From: Ureibacillus aquaedulcis
Lineage (GTDB): Bacteria > Bacillota > Bacilli > Bacillales_A > Planococcaceae
Length of the DNA: 64,000 nucleotides
Assembly (NCBI RefSeq): GCF_030418165.1
Contig: NZ_JAUHTQ010000004.1
Coordinates: 124,001-188,000 of the forward strand
Direction: 5' to 3'
Shown one piece after another: positions 46,550-56,280 of this stretch. A program made the translations under genes and the position numbers. The stretch's first letter is position 1. Each line of letters opens with the position of its first letter. Below the pieces are notes generated by a model. That model saw only the letters and a list, made by a program, of their open reading frames with translations. It was not told where the DNA came from and ran no database searches.

Positions 46550-47098
46550 CTATGCAAGTTGCTTAAGCAATTGGGCACTTTCCAATCGATTGCGAACAAT
46601 AACTCCAAGCCAAGCCGCTGCTACCGCTTTAATAATTCCAACGATTATAAATGGATAAACTCCACCCATAAATGCAGCAGTCCAAGATAAGTCCCCGACA
46701 ATTTTCAACCATGTTGTACCAAATGCAAGTGTAATAACCATCCCGAATAGATTGGCAATAGTTGAATGTGTAAAGGACACGCCGAATTTCTCCATATACA
46801 AGCCCATTAAATAAGCTTGTACTAAAAATCCGATGATATAGCCGCCTGTTGGTCCTACGAGAACAGCAAGTCCGCCGGAAAAGCCTGAAAAAACAGGCAA
46901 GCCGATTGCTCCAAGCAAGATATACAGTAGAACTGCAATGGTCCCATTTTTCTTTCCTAAAATTGTGGCAACAAGTCCAACAGCAAGTGTTTGGCCGGTA
47001 ATTGGAATAAGCGGCAGTGGAATCGTGATTTGGGCAAGTACAGCGATAATGGCTGCACCGAAAGCGGTAACTACATATGAATATGTTCTAGATTGCAT
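46550..47098 (-). CDS. bioY: Biotin transporter BioY
   Basis: Substrate-binding membrane subunit for biotin. It has 182 residues and six helices with the BioY signatures ITIPLPLIPITGQTLAVGL, GAIGLPVFSGFSGGLAVLVGPTGGY and PFIIVGIIKAVAAAWLG. No ECF ATPase or EcfT gene adjoins, so it would use a shared energising module. A BirA-like operator lies in its promoter region. Biotin supply is relevant to the carboxyltransferase encoded at 12341. Confidence 0.94.
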   Translation of the reverse strand: MQSRTYSYVVTAFGAAIIAVLAQITIPLPLIPITGQTLAVGLVATILGKKNGTIAVLLYILLGAIGLPVFSGFSGGLAVLVGPTGGYIIGFLVQAYLMGLYMEKFGVSFTHSTIANLFGMVITLAFGTTWLKIVGDLSWTAAFMGGVYPFIIVGIIKAVAAAWLGVIVRNRLESAQLLKQLA

Positions 47099-47114
47099 GT
47101 ATTCATCCCCTTTT

Positions 47115-47144
47115 GAGTTAACCTTTTATATTTTTAGTTTACAA
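47115..47144 (-). promoter_or_regulatory. Possible BirA operator upstream of bioY
   Basis: On the minus strand TTGTAAACT, 12 bases, GGTTAACTC resembles the BirA box (TTGTWAACC, 14-15 bases, GGTTWACAA). The spacing and the right half are imperfect. It lies just upstream of the bioY ribosome site. Confidence 0.45.
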
Positions 47145-47441
47145 AAAAAGATTAGTATAGTTTGAAAAAGTTGTCAATCTGATTTTATTCTTTCATTATT
47201 GTTAAATTAATATCTGATAGAAAACGAGAATTCAGACCTATTTATGATGGAAACGTTAATGTTTTTATGATATATTGGATATCTGGTGTCTTGAAATGAA
47301 AGTTTTCTTGCATCATTCGACGGTGTGATATATAATTATATCCGCTGTTTTTGTTTGGTTTCACGCTTGACCGAAGCCTCCAAAGAACGAAAGATATACT
47401 ATCAATATATCTTGCAAATATACATGATAGGTGGAATATAT

Positions 47442-48401
47442 ATGGATTACAGAGTTTTGCTTTATTATCATTATACAACGATTGAAGATCCAGCTGCTTT
47501 TTCAGCTGAGCATCTAAGTGCATGTAAAGAATTAAATCTAAAAGGCCGTATTTTAGTAGCTAATGAAGGGATCAATGGGACTGTTTCAGGAACTATCGAA
47601 GATACAAATGCCTACATGGAAATGATGAAAAATCACCCATTGTTCGAAGGAATTGTTTTTAAAATCGACGAAGCAGACAAACATGCTTTCAAAAAAATGC
47701 ATGTACGTCCACGTCCGGAGTTAGTGAACTTAAGCTTGGAAGATGATATCAATCCACATGAAATTACAGGTCGATACCTTTCACCTGAAGAATTTTTAGA
47801 TGAAATGCAAGACGAAAATACAGTAGTACTAGATGTGCGTAATACCTATGAATATGATGTGGGCCACTTCCGTGGTGCAATCCGCCCGGAGGTAGAAACT
47901 TTCCGTGATACACCTCAATGGGTTCGTGACAACCGCGAATTGTTCGAAGGTAAACGCGTATTAACATATTGCACAGGTGGAATACGCTGTGAGAAATTCT
48001 CAGGTTGGTTAAAACGTGAGGGAATCGGTGAAGATGTTGGGCAACTGCATGGTGGTGTTGCGACTTACGGTAAAGACCCAGTTGCAAAAGGACAATTATG
48101 GGATGGTCAAATGTACGTATTTGACGAACGCTTAACTGTGCCGATCAACCAAGTTGAACATGTAATTATCGGAAAAGATCATTTCGATGGCACTCCTTGC
48201 GAACGCTACATTAACTGTGCAAACCCTGAATGCAACAAACAAATTATCAGCTCCGAAGAAAATGAATTAAAGCATTTAGGTGGCTGTACGATTGAATGTT
48301 CAAAACACGAACGCAACCGCTATATCGTAAATCACAATCTATCTGAAGAATTCGTTCAACAACAAATCAAATGGCTTGAAGAGCAACAAGTAAAAGCCTA
48401 A
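47442..48401 (+). CDS. trhO: tRNA uridine(34) hydroxylase, rhodanese family
   Basis: A 319-residue protein with an N-terminal acylphosphatase-like domain ([16 protein letters not shown]), a rhodanese domain with catalytic Cys177 in [16 protein letters not shown], and a C-terminal cysteine-rich tail ([19 protein letters not shown]). Family members make 5-hydroxyuridine in tRNA. AGGTGG precedes ATG 47442. The 280 bases upstream hold no recognisable element. Confidence 0.93.
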   Translation: MDYRVLLYYHYTTIEDPAAFSAEHLSACKELNLKGRILVANEGINGTVSGTIEDTNAYMEMMKNHPLFEGIVFKIDEADKHAFKKMHVRPRPELVNLSLEDDINPHEITGRYLSPEEFLDEMQDENTVVLDVRNTYEYDVGHFRGAIRPEVETFRDTPQWVRDNRELFEGKRVLTYCTGGIRCEKFSGWLKREGIGEDVGQLHGGVATYGKDPVAKGQLWDGQMYVFDERLTVPINQVEHVIIGKDHFDGTPCERYINCANPECNKQIISSEENELKHLGGCTIECSKHERNRYIVNHNLSEEFVQQQIKWLEEQQVKA

Positions 48402-48416
48402 GTATATAGTGAAGAG

Positions 48417-48453
48417 AGGTGAGGAGAAAATTATTTTCCTCACCTATTTTTTA
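48417..48453 (+). terminator. Terminator after trhO
   Basis: AGGTGAGGA pairs with TCCTCACCT, with further A-T pairs inside, then a T run. Confidence 0.88.
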
Positions 48454-48507
48454 TTTCTGGTGATTTTGAATGGGGGGGACGGGTCAGGGCGTGATATTAG
48501 TTTAAGA

Positions 48508-48880
48508 AAATGCATCAATGTCATGAGGAAGAACTTTCGATACTGCGACTAGGTTGGAGAAGTGCATCATAATGTGATGAGGCACTCTGTGTTGCGAGAT
48601 TAAGTCAGGGAAGTGCTTCATAAGAGGAATGAAGCACTTTGCGTCGCGAGATTGAGTCAAGGAAGTGCAACATAAGTGTGATGAAGCACTTTGTGAAGCG
48701 AAATTAGGCTGAAGAAGTGCATCATAGGAGGGAAGAAGCAGTTTTAGTGGCTGATTCAGATTAGAAAAGTGCATCATAAGGGGGATGAAGCACTTTGTAT
48801 CGCGATATTGAGTCAAGGAAGTGCATCATAAGGGAGATGAAGCACTTTCCAAAATTAGACAAGCTTGAAGAAGTGCATCT
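48508..48880. repeat. 52-bp-period tandem repeat array with hairpin units
   Basis: Units begin AAGTGC at 48560, 48611, 48663, 48715, 48767, 48819 and 48871, with a degenerate first unit near 48508. The spacing is 52 bases (once 51). Each full unit has an inverted repeat AAGTGCATCAT..ATGAAGCACTT (about 30 bases) followed by a linker resembling TTGTRTCGCGAGATTGAGTC. The period is not a multiple of three and the linkers are related, so it is neither coding nor CRISPR. Confidence 0.9.
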
Positions 48881-48985
48881 AAATCATTCTTCAAATACTG
48901 TTTAAACCACCTTACTAAAATGCAACTGCCAAAAGAGTATGCTAATATTTACATAAACACTTGATCATGATTGGGAGGTGAGGGC

Positions 48986-50224
48986 ATGGGAAAGGCACGG
49001 ATTATTTTTCACGTTGATATGAATAGTTTTTATGCATCGGTTGAACAGGCTCATAATCCAGATTTAAAAGGGAAGGCGATCGCCATTGCAGGCAACCCGA
49101 AAGAACGCCGAGGAATTATCGTTACGAGTTCTTATGAAGCGCGCCAAAAAGGTATTTATACAACGATGAATGTTGGAGAGGCCCTTCGCAAATGTCCTGA
49201 TTTAATTTTATTGCCTCCCGATTTTCCGAAATATCGAGCTGCATCAAAGGCAATGTTTACAATATTGCGAAGTTACTCGGAACTAATAGAACCTGTATCC
49301 ATTGATGAAGGGTATATAGATGTTACCAATAATGGAACAGGGCAGCATCCGATTGATATTGCCAAAGAGATTCAAATGAGGATTTTAAATGAACTCGACC
49401 TTCCTTGTTCGATTGGCATTGCACCGAATAAATTTTTGGCTAAAACTGCTTCCGACATGAAAAAACCGATGGGCATAACGGTATTAAGGAAACGAGATGT
49501 AAAGGAAAGGTTATGGCCGTTGCCTGTAATCGAGATGCATGGTGTTGGAGAAAGTACTGCCAAAAAGCTTGCTGCAATAAAAATAAATACAATTGGCGAG
49601 CTTGCAAATGTTGATGAATATCTTATTCGGCAAGCTTTGGGTAAAAATGGAGTTCGCTTAAGAATGCGTGCGAATGGGGAAGATTCTCGAGAGGTGGATC
49701 CCAATGCGATCTACGAAACAAAAAGTGTCGGAAACTCCACGACGCTGCCATTTGATGAAACAGATATGGAGGAACTCGAAAAGACTTTCTTAAAACTGTC
49801 CGAAAAAGTAGCGGAACGGTTGGATGCGAAAAAGTTATGCGGATCCACAATCAGCATTCAAATCCGGGATGCGGATTGGCACAACCACTCAAAGAGCAAA
49901 ACCTTCCAAAACCCTATTTATAATAAAGAAATAATTTATGAAGAAGCAATCCAATTATTTCATAAATCTTGGAATGGAGCACCGATACGACTTTTGGGAA
50001 TTACGATTTCCAATGTACTGGATCGAAAGCAATCAGTTGAACAGTTATCCATCTTTAACTTTGAACAATTTGCTAAACAAGAACCAATCTATGAGCTAAT
50101 CGATGAGATAGAAAAGAAGTATGGAAAAGGTGCAATTCAAAAAGGAATCGCAATTAATAACCCTAGCTATGCTTCCAAAACAAGTTTTAGTAAAGACTTC
50201 CTCGAAGATTTAAAGGACCACTAG
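48986..50224 (+). CDS. dinB: DNA polymerase IV
   Basis: Y-family translesion polymerase of 412 residues. The catalytic segments are HVDMNSFYASVE and SIDEGYIDVT (Asp-Glu pair). The finger/palm motif SSYEARQKGIYTTMNVGEA is present, and the little-finger domain runs to the C-terminus. The C-terminal sequence differs from a canonical beta-clamp motif, though QLSIFNF (near 352) may serve. The ATG at 48986 follows GGGAGGTGAGG. Equivalent to yqjH. Confidence 0.93.
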   Translation: MGKARIIFHVDMNSFYASVEQAHNPDLKGKAIAIAGNPKERRGIIVTSSYEARQKGIYTTMNVGEALRKCPDLILLPPDFPKYRAASKAMFTILRSYSELIEPVSIDEGYIDVTNNGTGQHPIDIAKEIQMRILNELDLPCSIGIAPNKFLAKTASDMKKPMGITVLRKRDVKERLWPLPVIEMHGVGESTAKKLAAIKINTIGELANVDEYLIRQALGKNGVRLRMRANGEDSREVDPNAIYETKSVGNSTTLPFDETDMEELEKTFLKLSEKVAERLDAKKLCGSTISIQIRDADWHNHSKSKTFQNPIYNKEIIYEEAIQLFHKSWNGAPIRLLGITISNVLDRKQSVEQLSIFNFEQFAKQEPIYELIDEIEKKYGKGAIQKGIAINNPSYASKTSFSKDFLEDLKDH

Positions 50225-50282
50225 ATAAATATTGAATATAGTCTCTATGGAAAAAAAGAAATATAAGAACGGGAGAGTTTAA

Positions 50283-51221
50283 ATGCAGCTACAGTTTTTA
50301 GGAACAGGGGCGGGAATGCCTTCGAAAGAAAGAAATACAAGTGCCCTTGTATTAAAATTATTAGAAGAGCGCGGCACTGTTTGGCTTTTTGATTGTGGGG
50401 AAGCAACACAGCACCAAATTTTACATACAACGATACGTCCCCGAAAAGTGGAGAAAATTTTTATTACCCATTTACATGGGGACCATATCTTTGGACTGCC
50501 TGGCTTCTTGAGCTCCCGCTCCTTCTTGGGTGGGGAGGATACATTAACCCTATTTGGTCCAAAAGGGTTAAAAGAGTGGGTTACTGCAACATTAAATATT
50601 TCAAAGACGCATTTAACTTATTCAATTGAATTTGTCGAAGTACAGGATGGCGTGATTTTTGAGGATGATCAATTTACTGTTCGAGCACAGCTGCTTGAAC
50701 ATGTAATCCCTTGTTTTGGTTATCGAATAGAGCAAAAACCATTAAAAGGAGAGCTTCTGATTGATAAGGCAAGGAATTTAGGTGTTCCTAAAGGGCCGCT
50801 GTTAGGAAAATTAAAGAATGGTGAAGATGTTATATTGGAAGATGGAACGAAGGTGTTAAGTCAGTCGGTTACATCACCACCTAAAAAAGGATTTACAATT
50901 ACTATTTTAGGGGACACGAAGTACTGTGAAACCGCCAAAATCCTGTGTGAAGATGCAGATGTTGTTGTACATGAAGCAACATTCGATCATAAAACCGAGC
51001 ATTTAGCAGCAAGCTATGGCCACTCAACAAATGTGCAGGCAGCACAAATAGCAACAGAAAGTAGAGCCAAAAATTTAATATTAAATCATATTAGTTCCCG
51101 TTTCCTGCCCCATGATATTGAAGCGTTATTAAATCAGGCGAGAGAGGTTTTTCCCAATACTTTTATCGCTCACGATTTCTCGCATTATGAATGGAAAAGC
51201 GGTGAACTGTCCGAGGTATAA
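50283..51221 (+). CDS. rnz: Ribonuclease Z
   Basis: tRNA 3'-end endonuclease of the metallo-beta-lactamase fold, 312 residues. The metal site is THLHGDHIFGLPG (His63, His65, Asp67, His68), with further ligands in LEHVIPCFGYR, LGDTKYCE and LNHISSRF. The flexible arm (KGPLLGKLKNGEDV) that binds tRNA is present. It follows dinB by 58 bases, as in the yqj region of B. subtilis. Confidence 0.95.
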   Translation: MQLQFLGTGAGMPSKERNTSALVLKLLEERGTVWLFDCGEATQHQILHTTIRPRKVEKIFITHLHGDHIFGLPGFLSSRSFLGGEDTLTLFGPKGLKEWVTATLNISKTHLTYSIEFVEVQDGVIFEDDQFTVRAQLLEHVIPCFGYRIEQKPLKGELLIDKARNLGVPKGPLLGKLKNGEDVILEDGTKVLSQSVTSPPKKGFTITILGDTKYCETAKILCEDADVVVHEATFDHKTEHLAASYGHSTNVQAAQIATESRAKNLILNHISSRFLPHDIEALLNQAREVFPNTFIAHDFSHYEWKSGELSEV

Positions 51222-51229
51222 TAACAGTA

Positions 51230-51260
51230 AAAGCAAGCTTTAGAAAAAGCTTGTTTTTTC
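51230..51260 (+). terminator. Terminator after rnz
   Basis: CAAGCTTT pairs with AAAGCTTG, then six T. Confidence 0.88.
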
Positions 51261-51384
51261 ATTCGCATAAACGCACTAAGATAGTAACGAACATTTTGTA
51301 ACTTGTAATGGGAATTCGATAATTCCAAGAAAATTATAGATTATTCGAGAATTTATATATAAGATTAGAATAGGGAGGGATTTG

Positions 51385-51615
51385 ATGAATCAGCCAAAAA
51401 TAAGTCCCGCACTTTTACGTTTACTAGTAATTTTTCCGAATGTACTTAGTTATTTATTGTTGGTTGGAGTATTGATTTATATCGCAACAAACTTTACGGC
51501 ATTAAAAACAGCAGATGCACTTAACTTCTGGTTCTTATTAGCTGCACTTTTATGTCCTATGGCGATTTATACGACATACTCAATTCTAAAACGTATTCGA
51601 GCGGGTGTTTTATAA
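51385..51615 (+). CDS. Hypothetical two-helix membrane protein, 76 aa
   Basis: A short protein with two hydrophobic helices (about 13-36 and 47-67) and a basic C-terminus (KRIRAGVL). The ATG at 51385 lies 6 bases after AGGGAGGG; a TTG one codon earlier is less likely. No family recognised. Its own terminator follows. Confidence 0.75.
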   Translation: MNQPKISPALLRLLVIFPNVLSYLLLVGVLIYIATNFTALKTADALNFWFLLAALLCPMAIYTTYSILKRIRAGVL

Positions 51616-51629
51616 TTAAGAAAAAAAGC

Positions 51630-51670
51630 AAAACGCGTGTGCAAATTTCAACATTGTTCACGCGTTTTTA
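51630..51670 (+). terminator. Terminator after 76-aa membrane protein gene
   Basis: AAAACGCGTG pairs with CACGCGTTTT, with a T tail. The next 200 bases to proC show nothing recognisable. Confidence 0.85.
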
Positions 51671-51869
51671 ATTGAAAAAGATAGATATTTGTAAAATAGT
51701 GAAAGATAAAGATAGGAAAATATACACTTTTCGACATAAAATAATAGTAAAAAACCACATTTCCTAGGAAATATAATGCTTTAGTGAAGAAAAATCAACA
51801 TAGAAATAACAAATAGATGTTGCAAGATGACCCAGTTGGTCAAATGATTGCACTTAGAAACTCTTTAAG

Positions 51870-52676
51870 TTATTGACCTTTTGCTAATTCCCTTGACCTT
51901 GCTTCAGCGCTTTTTATACAAGCATATACGGCTTCATTAAAATGATTATTTTCAAGAGCCGTAATACCCGCTTCGGTTGTCCCCCCTGGACTTGTTACTT
52001 TTTTTCGTAAAGCAGTTGGCTCTTCTTTTACTGATTGAAGCATGGCTGCAGAACCAGCAATTGTTTGCACCATTAATTCGCGAACTACCTCTTTTGATAA
52101 TCCAAATTCAGCTCCTACGGCTTCCCAAGCTTCCAGTAGATAATAAAGATAAGCTGGACCGCTCCCTGAAAGAGCCGTAACAGCATGCAATTTATCTTCT
52201 TCCACCTCAATAACAATGCCGATTGCTTCAAGCATCTGCAAATACAGCACTTTTTGATAGTCATCTACTTGTTCATTGAATGCAATCCCACTAGCGGACA
52301 TACCAATTGTAGCAGAAGTATTAGGCATTACCCGTGCAATAGGCCGCCTACCAATGCCTTCTTCTATCGTTTGAATGGGTATTCCTGCAAGTACAGAAAG
52401 TATTGCGGTATCTTCGCTTATAAAAGGTTGTATTCTTTCCATTGCTGGTTGGACATCTTTTGGTTTCATGGCCAAAATGATTAAATCCATTTCACGAATC
52501 TTTTCATGATCAACCAGTATATTGACAGCATAACTTTCATTTAATTCAATTAATCTTTCAAATTTCGAACGATTCGTTACATAGATGTTTTCGCTTGGAA
52601 TCACTTTTTGCTCTACCCAACCCTGGATTAAAGCTTCAGCCATTGAACCTGCGCCAACAAAAAGTATTTTTTGCAT
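51870..52676 (-). CDS. proC: Pyrroline-5-carboxylate reductase
   Basis: Last step of proline synthesis. Rossmann start KILFVGAGSMAEALIQGW; NADP-contact AMKPKDVQ; family signature LSGSGPAYLYYLLEAW; and the C-terminal VTSPGGTTEAGI. It has 268 residues with GGAGGGATCG upstream of the ATG. Equivalent to yqjO/proI. A proline T-box lies upstream but about 290 bases away. Confidence 0.95.
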   Translation of the reverse strand: MQKILFVGAGSMAEALIQGWVEQKVIPSENIYVTNRSKFERLIELNESYAVNILVDHEKIREMDLIILAMKPKDVQPAMERIQPFISEDTAILSVLAGIPIQTIEEGIGRRPIARVMPNTSATIGMSASGIAFNEQVDDYQKVLYLQMLEAIGIVIEVEEDKLHAVTALSGSGPAYLYYLLEAWEAVGAEFGLSKEVVRELMVQTIAGSAAMLQSVKEEPTALRKKVTSPGGTTEAGITALENNHFNEAVYACIKSAEARSRELAKGQ

Positions 52677-52965
52677 ATCGATCCCTCCATATAGTGATAT
52701 TTATCCTGTTTGAACTTCCCTTAGAACCACCAAACCAAAAAAGGACCAAAGCAAATGATGTACTAATTTCGATTGAAAGTATAAGTCCTGTTTGTTTTAC
52801 AAAGAACCTGAAAAAGATTACTCTAGAAAGACCTTTAATAGGTCCAGTTCATTTCATAAAGCAGATCTATAATGCACCATTACGCCATTATGAATGAAAC
52901 GGAGTAATCAATCAAAGGACGAAAATTAACGAGCTATTGAAATTAGCCAAAAAATTCCATTTCAA
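52677..52965. other. Unexplained spacer between T-box and proC
   Basis: About 290 AT-rich bases with no credible ORF on either strand and no second T-box. It separates the leader's terminator from the proC start, where T-boxes normally sit close to the gene. It may be a long untranslated leader or a decayed gene. Confidence 0.5.
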
Positions 52966-53205
52966 TATAAAAAGCGTTTCCATCCTTATACTAAGGACGA
53001 AAACGCTAATAGCAATTTTTCCGCGGTACCACCTTTGTTTGCCCAAATCATGGGCACAACTTGAATCCTCTTTATCGCAGAGGGGACGGTTATGTTTTCA
53101 TAACTACTCCGAAGTAGGTTCAATGAATTAGCGGGTTATGCCACTTGCACCGAAATGTAGCACTCTCTGGAACCATAAGTTCATTTACTTGTCTTCATCA
53201 TCGTT
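52966..53205 (-). promoter_or_regulatory. T-box leader with proline specifier
   Basis: The minus strand carries the T-box core GGTGGTACCGCGG (53032-53020 region) and, downstream of it, a terminator GCGTTTTCGTCC../..GGATGGAAACGC with a T run (53007-52968). Stem I contains AGAGAGTG and a specifier loop reading GAA-CCT-ACT, so the codon is CCU (Pro). It would sense uncharged tRNA-Pro and control proC. Confidence 0.9.
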
Positions 53206-53361
53206 TTATAAATTTTTGAATTATGAAAATTATATGCACACTTTTTCAATCTGTCAATTACATAGGTGACGAATTACAGAAAAAGAGATAAAATGAATGG
53301 ATGAATAGATATTCATTATATGGAAAAAATAGTTTTACTTTCACTACTAGGGGGATGATCC

Positions 53362-54303
53362 ATGAATATACATAAAATAATTATACCTACTCCATATCCG
53401 ATAGGGGATGTAAATGCTTTCTTGGTAAAAGGGGATAAGTTATCGCTTTTTGATGTCGGACCTAAAACACAAGATGCATTAAATGCGTTAAATAACGGCA
53501 TTCAGGAAGCGGGTTACAAGCTAGGGGACATAGAGCAAGTTGTTTTAACCCACCATCATCCAGACCATGCTGGCTGGGTGGATGCATTTCCCGAAGCCGA
53601 AATCATCGGTCACGAATATAATGACCATTTCTTGCTTAGGACGCCTGAATTTATGGCCTATCGTTCGAACTTCTATCGACATCAGATGCAACTGCAAGCG
53701 GTTCCTGAAAAGTATCTTGAAAAAATAGTAGAGTCAAAAGATGCTTTGAAATTATATGGTTCAACCCCTTTAACAAAATACCTGAAGGATGGAGAAGAAG
53801 TTCCTGGACATCCTGGACTAAAAGCAATCTATACACCGGGTCATGCACAAAGCCATCTAATCTTTTTGGAGGAATCTACAAATGAAGTTATTGGCGGCGA
53901 TCTCTTATTGGACAAAGTTGCTGCAAACCCCTTGGTTGAACCGCCGACAGATCTTTCAACTATTCGGCCCAAAGCTTTGATACAACAGCAAGAGTCATTA
54001 AAACATCTGTTTGAGTTGAATGTTGCAAAAGTATATGCGGGTCACGGAGAAGATATACTGGGAGTCAATGAATTGATTAAGCAGCGTTTAGCGAAAGATG
54101 ATATCCGTCTTAATCAACTGATTAAACATATGGATCGCCCCAAAACGGTTATTGAGCTTACTATGGATTTATATCAGGCGCATTATAAGACAGAATTGGG
54201 GTTAACATTATCAAAAACCCTAGGATACCTGGATTGTTTAGTTAGGGATGAACTTGTACGTGAAGAAATCGTGAATGGTGTAATGGTATATACTCGTCTA
54301 TAA
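53362..54303 (+). CDS. yqjP: MBL-fold metallo-hydrolase (YqjP-like)
   Basis: A 313-residue metallo-beta-lactamase-fold protein: LTHHHPDHAGWVDAFP metal motif, TPGHAQSHLIFL, GGDLLLD, and the YAGHGEDI His near residue 234. The C-terminal part resembles the winged-helix tail of LACTB2-like proteins. Substrate unknown. Start follows GGGGGATGATCC. It occupies the yqjP position after proI. Confidence 0.9.
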   Translation: MNIHKIIIPTPYPIGDVNAFLVKGDKLSLFDVGPKTQDALNALNNGIQEAGYKLGDIEQVVLTHHHPDHAGWVDAFPEAEIIGHEYNDHFLLRTPEFMAYRSNFYRHQMQLQAVPEKYLEKIVESKDALKLYGSTPLTKYLKDGEEVPGHPGLKAIYTPGHAQSHLIFLEESTNEVIGGDLLLDKVAANPLVEPPTDLSTIRPKALIQQQESLKHLFELNVAKVYAGHGEDILGVNELIKQRLAKDDIRLNQLIKHMDRPKTVIELTMDLYQAHYKTELGLTLSKTLGYLDCLVRDELVREEIVNGVMVYTRL

Positions 54304-54304
54304 A

Positions 54305-54345
54305 AAAATCCACAGGTAGGTTAGGACTACTTGTGGATTTTGCTT
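54305..54345. terminator. Bidirectional terminator between yqjP and hmp
   Basis: AAAATCCACA(G)GTAG pairs with CTAC(T)TGTGGATTTT, with an A run before and a T run after. Confidence 0.85.
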
Positions 54346-54352
54346 TTATATT

Positions 54353-55525
54353 TTAGTTGGCGTTTGCTAGTGAATCTAAGGACATTGCAGGACCAAAGAA
54401 TTCAAAGTGGATGTTATCACCAGGCAAGCCTAGCTCACGAGCGATTGAAATGACTGTTTCCATGAATGGTGCTGGTCCGCAAATGTAGATTTCAGTATTT
54501 TCTTTAATGAACGGCGCTAAATCTTCTTTTGTTACATAGCCATTTTCATCAGAGAATAAGACGCGATACGTACCATTTAATTCGTTTACTTTTTTATCAA
54601 TTTGTTCTTTAAATGCTACCGCTTTCTCATTGCGTGCACATTGAACAAATGCTACTTGTCTTCCAAGTTCCATAGTTTGAAGCATTGTATTTAATGGTGT
54701 TACACCGATGCCACCGCTTACAAATAGCACAGGGTTGCTGTTATCTTCCAATGTAAATAGGCCTGCAGGAGCGCTTATTTCAATTGTATCGCCAACGTTT
54801 ACTTGTTCGTGAAGGTAGTTTGAAACTACGCCTCTTGGATCTACTGCATCTTCTCGTTTCACACTGATGCGGAATTCGTTTTCATTTGATGGTTGCGATA
54901 ATGTATAATGACGGTTAGAAGTATATTCGTCACCAGGTACTTTTACGCGAACTGTGATATATTGCCCTGCTTTATATTCTGGTAATTTTTCACCATCTTC
55001 TGAAACTAAGTAGAATGAAGTAACTTCTTCGCTTTCTTCTTCTTTTCTGGCTACTTTGAACGATTTGAATAATCTCCAGCCGCCATCTTTCTCAGCTTCT
55101 TTGTATAGATCTTCCTCAATCGAAATAAATACGTCTGCAATAACGCCATAAGCTTCTGCCCATGCATTAATGATTTCATCCGTAGCAGCATCACCAAGTA
55201 CTTCCTTAATCGCTGCCAACAAGTTTTCACCGACGATAGGGTAGTGTTCAGGCAGGATTCCAAGTCCGCGGTGTTTATGTGCAATCTGCATAACGGCTGG
55301 AACGATGGCCTGCAAATTATCGATATACTTAGCAGCTGCCAACACTGTATTAGCCAAAGCGGTTTGCTGGCGTTCTCTTGCTTGGTTTGCACGATTAAAA
55401 TAATTTAATAACTCAGGGTGTTTTCTTAACATATTGCTGTAAAAAGTTTTTGTAATTGTTACACCGTGTTGCTCTAATACTGGTACTGTTGATTTTATAA
55501 TGTCTATTGTTTGTTGTGATAACAT
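54353..55525 (-). CDS. hmp: Flavohemoprotein, nitric oxide dioxygenase
   Basis: A 390-residue NO-detoxifying enzyme. The globin domain (1-140) has [13 protein letters not shown] around the proximal His. The FAD domain has [11 protein letters not shown] and the NAD domain has [16 protein letters not shown] and a CGPAPFM motif. The ATG at 55525 follows AAAGGA; 17 in-frame upstream codons are discarded. It is divergent from nsrR across a region with repeated operator-like sequences. Confidence 0.95.
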   Translation of the reverse strand: MLSQQTIDIIKSTVPVLEQHGVTITKTFYSNMLRKHPELLNYFNRANQARERQQTALANTVLAAAKYIDNLQAIVPAVMQIAHKHRGLGILPEHYPIVGENLLAAIKEVLGDAATDEIINAWAEAYGVIADVFISIEEDLYKEAEKDGGWRLFKSFKVARKEEESEEVTSFYLVSEDGEKLPEYKAGQYITVRVKVPGDEYTSNRHYTLSQPSNENEFRISVKREDAVDPRGVVSNYLHEQVNVGDTIEISAPAGLFTLEDNSNPVLFVSGGIGVTPLNTMLQTMELGRQVAFVQCARNEKAVAFKEQIDKKVNELNGTYRVLFSDENGYVTKEDLAPFIKENTEIYICGPAPFMETVISIARELGLPGDNIHFEFFGPAMSLDSLANAN

Positions 55526-55582
55526 ACAATCACGTCCTTTCGAAGTCATCTTACTCCTTGCAAATCTTAAAAGCAATATTAG

Positions 55583-55651
55583 AAATGCATCTTTAACAAA
55601 TCTGACACAAAGTAGTACTCAAAATACATCTTTAACACATTTGACACAAAA
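55583..55651. promoter_or_regulatory. Duplicated NsrR-type operator between hmp and nsrR
   Basis: Two 30-base direct repeats (55583-55612 and 55622-55651, 26 of 30 identical) each contain AAATRCATCTTTAACA, close to the NsrR half-site (AAGATGCATTT read on the other strand). The second copy contains TTGACA (55641), 17 bases before TACAGT, a likely nsrR promoter. Confidence 0.6.
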
Positions 55652-55754
55652 GAGAGTATTCCATACAGTTTTAATATGTTTTATTTCAAGATATTTTAGT
55701 AAAAATTAAAAAGCAAAGTGATATAATAGGATAGGAAAGAGTGGTGTTTTTAAG

Positions 55755-56198
55755 TTGCGCTTAACTTTATATACGGATTATTCCCTCAGAGTATTATTAT
55801 ATCTTGGTATTAAAGGGAATGATCGTTTATCAACTATACAAGAAATTGCAGATAGCTATCATATATCAAAAAATCATCTTATGAAAGTTACTTATGATCT
55901 GGGACAACTCGGCTTAATCGAAACGATTCGTGGTCGGGGCGGTGGTATTCGCTTGAAAGTACAACCGGAAGACATTAATATCGGACAAGTCGTAAGGCAT
56001 ACGGAAGAAGATTTCCACCTTGTCGAATGTTTTGATTCAGAAAACAACCTATGTAAGTTATCACCTGCCTGCAAGCTGAAATTTGCACTCAACGAAGCAT
56101 TAAATGCATATTTACAAGTTTTGGACCGCTATAGTTTAGCCGATTTCTTGATCTCCAAGGATGAGATGTTCAGATTACTCGGAATGGAACCGTCTTAA
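55755..56198 (+). CDS. nsrR: Nitric-oxide-sensing repressor, Rrf2 family
   Basis: A 147-residue regulator with an N-terminal winged helix (LTLYTDYSLRVLLYLG, IADSYHISKNHLMKVTYDLGQLG) and the three Fe-S cysteines Cys92, Cys100 and Cys106 at the family's usual positions. NO destroys the cluster and relieves repression of hmp. The TTG start gives the standard RLTLYTDYS N-terminus. Confidence 0.93.
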   Translation: MRLTLYTDYSLRVLLYLGIKGNDRLSTIQEIADSYHISKNHLMKVTYDLGQLGLIETIRGRGGGIRLKVQPEDINIGQVVRHTEEDFHLVECFDSENNLCKLSPACKLKFALNEALNAYLQVLDRYSLADFLISKDEMFRLLGMEPS

Positions 56199-56230
56199 AA
56201 GGGTATAGATATAATCTATACCCTTTTTTA
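56197..56230 (+). terminator. Terminator after nsrR
   Basis: AAAAGGGTATAGAT pairs with ATCTATACCCTTTT with a three-base loop. Confidence 0.92.
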
Positions 56231-56280
56231 GTGAAGTTCCGACATAGTATCAACGTTAAGGAAAGGAATATACATAATTA

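Noticed and set aside
48502-48816. 104-codon minus-strand ORF across the repeat array
   Set aside because: Its residues follow from the 52-bp tandem repeat in shifting frames (SQSASSHL, LTQSRDAKCF); it has no ribosome site and the repeat period is not a multiple of three.
48508-48880. CRISPR array
   Set aside because: The segments between the inverted repeats are related to each other rather than unique, the repeat itself varies, and no cas genes occur.
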